Under the pieces are notes generated by a model. The model was not told the origin of the DNA. It saw nothing but the letters and a program-made list of their open reading frames with translations, and did no database searches. The translations under genes were made by a program, and so were the position numbers. A stretch of DNA of 64,000 nucleotides from Massilia forsythiae (lineage in GTDB: Bacteria; Pseudomonadota; Gammaproteobacteria; Burkholderiales; Burkholderiaceae_D): positions 4,464,001 through 4,528,000 of the forward strand of contig NZ_CP051685.1 in the NCBI RefSeq assembly GCF_012849555.1. The letters run 5' to 3'. Every line of letters starts with the position of its first letter. Position 1 is the first letter of the stretch. Of the stretch, positions 1 through 6,605 are shown piece by piece.

Positions 1-2
1 TC

Positions 3-884
3 GGCCACGCCCTGGCGTTCACGCTCGACGGCGCCGACCTGGCGGCGGAAAAGGCGGTGATCCTGGCCGAGCTGTACCGTCGCGACGGCCAGTGGCGCTT
101 CGGTGCCGTGGGGCAGGGCTTCGACGGTGGCCTGAGCGCGCTGCTGGCGCATTTCGGCGGCGAGGAAGCGCGTCCGTCCGTGCCGGCGCCCGCGCCTGTC
201 CCGGCATCCGCGCCCGTGGCGCCCGCAGCGGCAGCGTCGACAGCACCGGCGGCCCCCAAGGTATCGCTGTCCAAGATTACCCTCGACAAGCGTGGCGACA
301 AGGTCTCGCTCGACAAGCGCGGCAACGCGGGGTTCGGCCGCATCCGCGTCAACCTCGACTGGAACCAGGCATCCAGGACGCCGGCGCGCGGCCTGCTCGA
401 CCGCCTGCGCAACGCCGGCGCGCGCGGCGTCGACCTCGACCTCGGCTGCCTGTACGAACTGGCCGACGGTTCGCGCGGCGTGGTGCAGGCGCTCGGCAAC
501 AGCTGGGGCAGCTTCGACGGCCGCCCGTTCATCCGCCTCGAAGGCGACGACCGCACCGGCGCCGTCCAGGGCGGCGAGAACATGCTGGTCAACGGCGACC
601 GCTTCGACCAGATCCGCCGCGTGCTGGTGTTCGCCTACATCTACCGCGGCGTCGCCAACTGGGTCGAGACCGACGGCGTGGTCACGGTCACGCTGCCGGA
701 CCAGCCGGCGGTGGAAGTGCGGCTCGACCACGGCAGCGCGTACAAGATGTGCGCCATCGCGATGATCGACAACGACCGCGGCCAGCTGCGCGTGACCAAG
801 CTGGCCGAGTACGTGGCCGACCACGTGGCGCTGGACCAGCGCTACGGATTCGGGCTGCGCTGGAAGACCGGTTCCAAGAACTGA
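3..884 (+). CDS. TerD/TerA-family tellurium resistance protein (5' end outside window)
   Basis: The frame is open from the left edge, so the start lies upstream. The GTG at 57 is internal. The first ~50 residues read as the end of a TerD domain (ILAELYRRDGQWRFGAVGQG), followed by an Ala/Pro linker of about 35 residues and then a second domain opening with KVSLSKITLDKRGDKVSL. That second domain continues through NLDWNQ, GVDLDLGCLYEL and NSWGSF to LRWKTGSKN. This TerD-linker-TerA order is typical of TerA-like members of the ter stress/tellurite family, whose TerD domains bind calcium. The biochemical role is poorly defined in the family. Other ter genes would be expected to the left of the window. 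An inverted repeat begins at the last base of the stop codon. Confidence 0.85.
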   Translation, partial: GHALAFTLDGADLAAEKAVILAELYRRDGQWRFGAVGQGFDGGLSALLAHFGGEEARPSVPAPAPVPASAPVAPAAAASTAPAAPKVSLSKITLDKRGDKVSLDKRGNAGFGRIRVNLDWNQASRTPARGLLDRLRNAGARGVDLDLGCLYELADGSRGVVQALGNSWGSFDGRPFIRLEGDDRTGAVQGGENMLVNGDRFDQIRRVLVFAYIYRGVANWVETDGVVTVTLPDQPAVEVRLDHGSAYKMCAIAMIDNDRGQLRVTKLAEYVADHVALDQRYGFGLRWKTGSKN

Positions 885-903
885 GGCGCGTCCTTGCGCG
901 CCT
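884..903 (+). terminator. GC-rich hairpin directly after the terA-like gene
   Basis: A 7-bp perfect stem (AGGCGCG/CGCGCCT) with a 6-base loop starts at the last base of the stop codon. It could end the ter transcript, but there is no following T-run, so it does not meet the usual intrinsic terminator pattern. Confidence 0.35.
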
Positions 904-971
904 GCCTGGCGATCCGTTCCACTTCGGCGCGTCAGCAACGACCGGTTCCCTACCGGGATAGGTTCTTAAGC

Positions 972-2150
972 CTAGCCGGCCGGCTGCGCATCCGGCGCCG
1001 GCGCCGCCGCCCGCGATGCCTCGGCCGGCAGGGCAGCCCCGAAAAAGGCCAGCAGGCTGCCCGGCGCATCGGCGCCGAAGCAGGCTTCCAGCACGGCGTC
1101 GGCGCCCGCCGCGGCCTGTGCGGCGCGCGCGAACATCGGCGCTTCGTAGGCCGCCAGCGCCGCCTCCGGGTCGTCCGGATGCGCGGCGATCGCCTGGCCC
1201 AGTTCGGCGCCGTCGAGCATGGCGAGGTTGGCGCCGTCGCCCGAGGGCGCCATCAGGTGCGCGGCGTCGCCCAGCAGGGTCACGCCCGGCACGCGTTCCC
1301 AGCGGTGTCCGGCCGGCAGCGCATGGATGCGGCGCACCACGGGCACGCCGTCGGCCGCGCGGACCAGGTCGGTCAGGGCGGGCGCCCAGCCGTCGAAGGC
1401 GGCGGCGAGGCCTTCCTTGGCGCCGGCCGGGTCGGCGAGGTCGATGGCGTCGGCCCAGTCGTGCGGCTGCTGGAAGGCCAGGTAGGCGTGCAGCACGCCG
1501 TCCGGTTCGCGGTGCGCCAGGATGCCCTGGCCGGGCAGCAGCGCGAACAGGGCGCCGCCGCCGACCGCCTGCGCGCTGGTGGGAAAACGCCGGTCGGCAT
1601 CGCGCAGGAACGTTTCGACGAAGGTGAAGCCGGCGTAGGCCGGGCGCGCGCCGGAGACCAGCGGGCGCACGCGCGACCAGGCGCCATCGGCGCCCACCAG
1701 CAGGTCCACGGCCTGTTGCGTGCCGTCGGCAAAGGCGAGCGCATGGCGGCCGCCGCCGAGCGGGGTGGCCGCGACCAGCTTGCTGCCCCAGCGCACCGTG
1801 CCGGCCGGCAGGGAGTCGAGCAGGATGCGGCGCAGTGCGGCGCGCGGCACTTCGGGCCGGCCGCCGCTGCCGTCGTCGGGCACGTCAAGCAGCACGGCGC
1901 CGTCCTTGGCGAGCACGCGCGTGGCTTCGCCGCCGCGGTGGATGATGGACGTGAATGCGTCGAACAGGCCGGCCGCCTTGAGCGCGCGCTGGCCGTCGTG
2001 CTCGTGGATGTCGAGCATGCCGCCCTGGCTGCGCGCGTCGGCCGCGGCGTCGGCTTCGTACACGGTGGCCGCGATGCCGTGCAGGTGCAGGACGCGCGCC
2101 AGCAGCAGGCCGCCGAGGCCGGCGCCGACGATGGCGATGGAAGTGGTCAT
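972..2150 (-). CDS. FAD-dependent monooxygenase, TetX-like
   Basis: A 392-residue class A flavoprotein hydroxylase. Visible are the N-terminal dinucleotide fold GAGLGG at residues 9-14, GGMLDIHEHDGQ near residue 43, and the FAD-ribityl GD motif GDAAHLMAPSGDGANLAM in the C-terminal half. This order and spacing match the TetX-type branch, which hydroxylates aromatic compounds or tetracyclines using NADPH and O2. The substrate cannot be read from the sequence. The start at 2150 is chosen because AAGGAACC sits just upstream; an ATG 22 codons further out would cover the operator. It is divergent from a TetR-type repressor, the usual arrangement for an inducible detoxification enzyme. Confidence 0.85.
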   Translation of the reverse strand: MTTSIAIVGAGLGGLLLARVLHLHGIAATVYEADAAADARSQGGMLDIHEHDGQRALKAAGLFDAFTSIIHRGGEATRVLAKDGAVLLDVPDDGSGGRPEVPRAALRRILLDSLPAGTVRWGSKLVAATPLGGGRHALAFADGTQQAVDLLVGADGAWSRVRPLVSGARPAYAGFTFVETFLRDADRRFPTSAQAVGGGALFALLPGQGILAHREPDGVLHAYLAFQQPHDWADAIDLADPAGAKEGLAAAFDGWAPALTDLVRAADGVPVVRRIHALPAGHRWERVPGVTLLGDAAHLMAPSGDGANLAMLDGAELGQAIAAHPDDPEAALAAYEAPMFARAAQAAAGADAVLEACFGADAPGSLLAFFGAALPAEASRAAAPAPDAQPAG

Positions 2151-2200
2151 GGTGGTTCCTTGAAAGAGAGTAGAAATGCATCCACGCTGCGTGCGCTTTG

Positions 2201-2231
2201 TGGAACGCCGTTCCATTAATGTTGAAACATT
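2201..2231. promoter_or_regulatory. Two adjacent inverted repeats in the monooxygenase/tetR divergent promoter
   Basis: TGGAACGCCGTTCCA (2201-2215) is a perfect 7-1-7 palindrome. AATGTTGAAACATT (2218-2231) is a perfect 6-2-6 inverted repeat three bases further on. A TTGACA hexamer on the minus strand (2242-2247) could be the monooxygenase -35 box, which would place both repeats over the core promoter. They are the natural candidates for the TetR operator. This is seen in the sequence only; binding is inferred. Confidence 0.6.
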
Positions 2232-2255
2232 GTCGCCGGCATGTCAAGATGCGCC

Positions 2256-2942
2256 ATGACCAGGAACACACGCCGCACCCAGCGCGGGGAAACATCGCTG
2301 TCGCGCGACAGCATCATCGAGGCGGCCATCGCGCTGCTGGACGCCGGCGGCGAGGCCGGGCTGACCTTCCGCGCGCTGTCGGAGCGGTTGGCCACCGGCG
2401 CCGGCGCCATCTACTGGCACGTGGCCGACAAGGGCGACCTGCTGGACGCCGCCTGCGACGCCGTGGTGGCACGCACCATGGCGGCTGCCGCAGACAGCGC
2501 CACGCCCAGGGAACGCATGCGCGCCATCGGCGTCGGCATGTTCGACGCGCTGGATGCGCACCCCTGGATCGGCGCCGAACTGGCGCGCAGCCCGGGGGCG
2601 CTGCCGATGGTGCGCATCCTGGAAGGCATCGGCGGCCAGGTGCGCGCGCTCGGCGTGCCGTCGCAGGGGCAGTGGCTGGCGGCGTCCACGCTGCTGAACT
2701 ACATCCTCGGCGTGGCCGGCCAGAATGCCGCCAACGCGCGGGTGGCGCGCCGGCTGGGCGGGGAACGGCCGGCGCTGCTGGAATCGGTGGCGGCGGCGTG
2801 GCTGCGCCTGGACGAGGACGCCTATGCGTTCACGCGCAGCGTCGCCGCGCAGCTGCGCGAGCACGACGACCGCGCCGATTTCATGGCCGGGATCGACCTG
2901 ATCCTGGACGGCATCGAACAGGCGCGGCGGCCACCGCCGTAA
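2256..2942 (+). CDS. TetR/AcrR-family transcriptional repressor
   Basis: A 228-residue regulator. The N-terminal helix-turn-helix is visible as LSRDSIIEAAIALLDAGGE, then TFRALSERLATGAGAIYWHV and ADKGDLLDAA. The YWHV turn is characteristic of the TetR branch with a TetR_C-type ligand domain. The remaining ~150 helical residues would form the ligand-binding and dimer domain. ATG 2256 is chosen over an in-frame ATG at 2241 because the latter overlaps the TTGACA promoter element of the divergent gene. It most likely represses itself and the divergent flavin monooxygenase until an inducer binds. It ends five bases before the convergent diguanylate cyclase gene. Confidence 0.88.
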   Translation: MTRNTRRTQRGETSLSRDSIIEAAIALLDAGGEAGLTFRALSERLATGAGAIYWHVADKGDLLDAACDAVVARTMAAAADSATPRERMRAIGVGMFDALDAHPWIGAELARSPGALPMVRILEGIGGQVRALGVPSQGQWLAASTLLNYILGVAGQNAANARVARRLGGERPALLESVAAAWLRLDEDAYAFTRSVAAQLREHDDRADFMAGIDLILDGIEQARRPPP

Positions 2943-2947
2943 TCAAC

Positions 2948-4516
2948 TCAGGCTGCGAGCAGGGTCCTGCCGTCGCAGGCGGCGGCGCAATTGCGGCCGG
3001 CGGCCTTGGCGCGGTACAGCAGCGTGTCCGCGGCCTCGACCCATTCCAGCGGGTCGCCGCCTTCGACGGCCGGATGGACGGTGACCACGCCCAGGCTGAT
3101 GCTGACGTGGCCGCACGGGCTGTCGGCGTGCAGGACGTGCAGCGCGGCGACGGCGGCGCGCATGTTCTCGGCCACGGCGCGCGCGCCTTCCAGGTCGGTG
3201 TCCGGCAGGATGACGGCGAATTCCTCGCCGCCGTAGCGCGCCGCCAGGTCGGTCGGGCGGCGCGTGCCGCTGCCGATGGCGGCGGCGACGCGGCGCAGGC
3301 AATCGTCGCCGGCCACGTGGCCGTAGCGGTCGTTGTATTTCTTGAAGAAGTCGACGTCGGTCAGGATCAGCGAGCACGGCATGCCGTTGCGGCGGGCCCG
3401 CTCGTGCTCGCGCGCCAGCGTGGTCTCGAAGCGGCGCCGGTTGGCCAGGCCGGTCAGGCCGTCGGTGTCGGCCAGCGCCTGCAGCGAGACGTTGTGCCCT
3501 TCCAGCGAGGCGCGCGCCAGGCGCAGTTCGGTCTCCAGCGCCTCGCGCACGCGGATCTGGCGCACCATGCGCACGCCGCCCCAGGCCAGCAGCGCCACCG
3601 CGAACAGCACCACGCCGCTCATCTTGAACACCACCGTCCACCAGTCGGCCAGGATCTCGTCCCGGGAGCGGGCGATCGCCACCAGCAGCGGAAAACCTTC
3701 CAGGTGGCGGTAGCTGTACATGCGCTCGATGCCGTCCAGCCTGGCCACGCGCAGGCCGCTGCCGACCGGGCCGTCCTTCCTGTACATCTGGAACACCACG
3801 GTATTGCCGACGTCGGAGCCGACCATGGCCGGGTTGAACGGACGCCGGTAGAGCAGGGTGCCGTCGTCGATGGCGAGGATGATGGTGCCGGTCTTGCCGA
3901 CGTTGAAGCTGTCGTAGAAATTGCCGAAGAAGCTCAGCCGCAGCGAGGCCATCGCCACGCCGCCGAAGCTGCCGTCCGCGCGGTCGATGCGGCGCGACAG
4001 CGGAATCGTCAGGATGCCGGTGGAACGGCTGCGGATCGGCTTGCCGATGTGCAGGCTGCGGTCCGCATGGGTCTGGTGGTAGCGGAAGAATTCGCGGTCG
4101 GCGTTGCTGCCGGGGAGCTTGACCGGCAGCGAGGTGGCGATGCGCAGGCCGTCGGCGCCGTACAGGAACAGTTCCTGGATTTCCGGCGCCGCCTTGACGA
4201 TCGCCGCCAGGCGCGCGTGCAGGTGCTGCTCGGCATCCGCTTCCGGCTTGCCTTGCTCGATGCGTTCGACCATCTCGCCCAGGATCAGGTCGCCGACCTT
4301 GAGCGAGCGCTCCGCCTGCGAGGCCAGCGCGCGCGCCATGTTGGCGGTGCTGGTGGCGGTCTCGTCCAACTGTTCCTGGCGTGACACCATCAGGCTCCAG
4401 AAATGCAGGCCGAGCAGCAGCAGGCAAAAGCCCGCGATCAGCGCGGCCGAGCGCATGACCAGCGGCTTGCGCTGCCGGTCAAGGTGATCGATGGCGGATG
4501 AAGCGGCATAGTGCAT
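2948..4516 (-). CDS. Membrane-bound diguanylate cyclase (sensor + GGDEF)
   Basis: A 522-residue protein expected to make cyclic di-GMP from two GTP. A transmembrane helix near residues 20-43 and a second near 290-315 enclose a periplasmic region of about 250 residues that fits a Cache-type sensor. The cytoplasmic GGDEF domain has the DTDGLTGLANRRRFE opening, TDVDFFKKYND metal-binding segment and active-site GGEEF at about 429-433. RPTD lies five residues before GGEEF, the position of the product-inhibition I-site RxxD. ATG 4516 is preferred; a GTG at 4579 would add 21 residues. It is a stand-alone gene, convergent with tetR. The ligand is unknown. Confidence 0.88.
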   Translation of the reverse strand: MHYAASSAIDHLDRQRKPLVMRSAALIAGFCLLLLGLHFWSLMVSRQEQLDETATSTANMARALASQAERSLKVGDLILGEMVERIEQGKPEADAEQHLHARLAAIVKAAPEIQELFLYGADGLRIATSLPVKLPGSNADREFFRYHQTHADRSLHIGKPIRSRSTGILTIPLSRRIDRADGSFGGVAMASLRLSFFGNFYDSFNVGKTGTIILAIDDGTLLYRRPFNPAMVGSDVGNTVVFQMYRKDGPVGSGLRVARLDGIERMYSYRHLEGFPLLVAIARSRDEILADWWTVVFKMSGVVLFAVALLAWGGVRMVRQIRVREALETELRLARASLEGHNVSLQALADTDGLTGLANRRRFETTLAREHERARRNGMPCSLILTDVDFFKKYNDRYGHVAGDDCLRRVAAAIGSGTRRPTDLAARYGGEEFAVILPDTDLEGARAVAENMRAAVAALHVLHADSPCGHVSISLGVVTVHPAVEGGDPLEWVEAADTLLYRAKAAGRNCAAACDGRTLLAA

Positions 4517-4666
4517 GGCGGACCGGAAAGAACGGAAGAGTCGGAAAACAGCATAGCCTTCCGTTCCCGGTAAGTCCACAGTGCAACTTTAATTTCTAAA
4601 AATAATTACCGAATTTACTGATTACAGCCGAATTGGTTGTCGTTTAGCAACGGCTTTGATACCCTT

Positions 4667-6586
4667 TCACGTCGACAGCACCGTATCGTGGCGCTTGCCG
4701 GCGATGGTCACGTTGGACAACTTGACACCCTTGACGTTGTACACGAACCAGGGCTGGGCGGCGTTGGCCGGCGTACCGAAATCGCAGTCGCTGATGGTCA
4801 CGTCGCGCACCGGCAGCACGGCCGGTGCCGGAGACGGTCCGTTGTAGTCCGAGGCCACCGGTCCCAGCAGCACGAACGCCTGGAAGCCGGACAGGCGCTT
4901 GCCGTCCTTGCTCACGTTGCCGACCCTGACGTTCGAGATATGCACGTCGCTGACTTCCGGCGGGCGGGTGCGCACGTTGTCGGCGCGCGGCGTGTAGTCG
5001 CAGTCGAAGGTGACCACGGCCCCGGCGGCGGTGGCCACGGTGCGCGAGGCGATCGGTGAGCCCGGCAGCGACGCATAGAACGAGGGGCTGGTCTGTACGC
5101 CGTTCGGGATCGACACGTTGCGCACGTAGAAATGGCGCAGGAAGCCGCCGCGGTTCATGTTGGTCTTCAGGCGGATCGCGGTGTTGAGCGGATTGGTGGC
5201 CCAGTTCTTGTTCTCGAACACCAGGTCCTGCGCGTACACGTGCTGGATGCCGGCCGCCATCTCGCTGCCCAGCGTGACCGCGCCATGGCCGCTCTGCATG
5301 GTGCACTTCTGGATCACCATGTTCTGCGACGGGCCGTAGTGCGTGTCCAGGTTCTTGCCGGCCTTGATGGCGATGCAATCGTCGCCGGTGTCGAACTGGC
5401 AGCCTTCCACCAGCACCGTGTCGCAGGCTTCCGGGTCGAAGCCGTCGCTGTTCGGCCCCAGGCTGTTGGCGTACACGTTGCGGATCGCCAGGTTGCGGCA
5501 AGCCACCGGGTGGTGTTGCCAGAACGGCGTGTGGGTCACCTGGTAGCCCTGCAGCAGCACGTTGGTGCACTCGATCAGCTGGATCATCGGCGGACGCAGA
5601 TAGTGGCCCAGGCCGAACACGCGTTTTTGCAGCGGCACGCCGGCTTCGGACAGCGCCGGCAGGTAGGCGTCGTCGGCGCGCCACTTGTCGCCTTCGCCCT
5701 GGATCAGCAGGCGCTGCGCCTCCGCCAGGCCCGGCGCCACCTCGGCCAGCGACCTGGGGTTGGCGGGATTGGGCTGGTTCTGCGCCAGCTTGCCCGGCGC
5801 GTAGCCGGGCGACTTGTCCTGCGCCACCGAATTGATGGTGGCGTTCTTGCCCTTCCAGGTCCACCAGCAGTCGGACGCGGCGCCGAAGGCCTTGTCGCGG
5901 CTCACGACGGCGTCTCCGAACGGCACGCCGCCCTGGCCGTCGAGGATGGCGTTCCAGTCGTCGCCGGTGAGGGCGATGTTGTCCTGGCCCTTCGCGTACA
6001 CCATCGAGGAGAAATTCAGGCAATCGTTGCTCTGCCAGCGCGACACCACCAGCTTGCCGTTGGCGCCGCAGTCGACGTCGCCGTATTTGGCGTAGTCGCG
6101 CGGGTCGTTGCTGAAGTAGACGTGGGCGCCGCTCTGCAGGTGCACGTTGACGTTCGACAGCAGCACGATCGGGCCGGCGCAGAACCAGTCGCCCTTCGGG
6201 ATCAGCACGCGCCCGCCGCCCTCGGCATGGCAGCGCGCGATGGCGGCCTTGATCGCGCCATGGCAATCCTTGGCGCCGGGCGCCGGCGTGTTCAGGGTTG
6301 CCTGGTCTTCGAACGAGACCCAGGCCTTCACCGGCACCAGCTTGCACGGCTCGGCGCCGAAGTCGCCGATGCGGTAGTCCATCTTGCGGAACTTGACCGG
6401 GTTGGCCAGGCGCGCGGCGATGTCGCGCGCGCGCTGCCACGGATCGCCGGCGTCCTTGGCGGCGGCGTCGCTTGCAGCCTTCGCGGCGGCGGCCAGCGCC
6501 GTCAACGGCAGCGCGCCGCCCAGCAGGGACAGGCCGCCGGCGGAGGCGCCGCGCAGCAGGGTGCGGCGGGTGAACGTGTTCTTCAT
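4667..6586 (-). CDS. Glycoside hydrolase family 28 polygalacturonase, Tat-exported
   Basis: A 639-residue enzyme predicted to hydrolyse alpha-1,4-galacturonan. The N-terminus MKNTFTRRTLLRG followed by a hydrophobic stretch is a twin-arginine signal. GH28 signature residues are all present: NSDGFD at 379-384, DTGDDC at 399-404, SGHG at 432-435 and an RLKTN segment corresponding to the family's RIKS. At 639 residues it is longer than simple bacterial GH28 enzymes; the extra length lies before the catalytic beta-helix repeats. ATG 6586 has GGAGAC upstream. It starts 19 bases after the GH28-CE8 fusion gene and is probably the last gene of the pectin operon. Confidence 0.92.
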   Translation of the reverse strand: MKNTFTRRTLLRGASAGGLSLLGGALPLTALAAAAKAASDAAAKDAGDPWQRARDIAARLANPVKFRKMDYRIGDFGAEPCKLVPVKAWVSFEDQATLNTPAPGAKDCHGAIKAAIARCHAEGGGRVLIPKGDWFCAGPIVLLSNVNVHLQSGAHVYFSNDPRDYAKYGDVDCGANGKLVVSRWQSNDCLNFSSMVYAKGQDNIALTGDDWNAILDGQGGVPFGDAVVSRDKAFGAASDCWWTWKGKNATINSVAQDKSPGYAPGKLAQNQPNPANPRSLAEVAPGLAEAQRLLIQGEGDKWRADDAYLPALSEAGVPLQKRVFGLGHYLRPPMIQLIECTNVLLQGYQVTHTPFWQHHPVACRNLAIRNVYANSLGPNSDGFDPEACDTVLVEGCQFDTGDDCIAIKAGKNLDTHYGPSQNMVIQKCTMQSGHGAVTLGSEMAAGIQHVYAQDLVFENKNWATNPLNTAIRLKTNMNRGGFLRHFYVRNVSIPNGVQTSPSFYASLPGSPIASRTVATAAGAVVTFDCDYTPRADNVRTRPPEVSDVHISNVRVGNVSKDGKRLSGFQAFVLLGPVASDYNGPSPAPAVLPVRDVTISDCDFGTPANAAQPWFVYNVKGVKLSNVTIAGKRHDTVLST

Positions 6587-6605
6587 GGGTGTCTCCATCA
6601 TTCGA

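Noticed and set aside
884..903. Several GC hairpins as firm rho-independent terminators (also 10353-10396, 51618-51640, 54752-54775)
   Set aside because: None is followed by a T-run on the transcribed strand, so they are reported only as weak terminators or structures.
2198..4384. Very long open frames on the strand opposite real genes (also 6384-9731, 10401-13190, 30047-32812 and 51627-54563)
   Set aside because: High GC leaves antisense frames open; their translations are Arg/Ala/Gly-rich without domains, while the other strand encodes clear enzymes or receptors.
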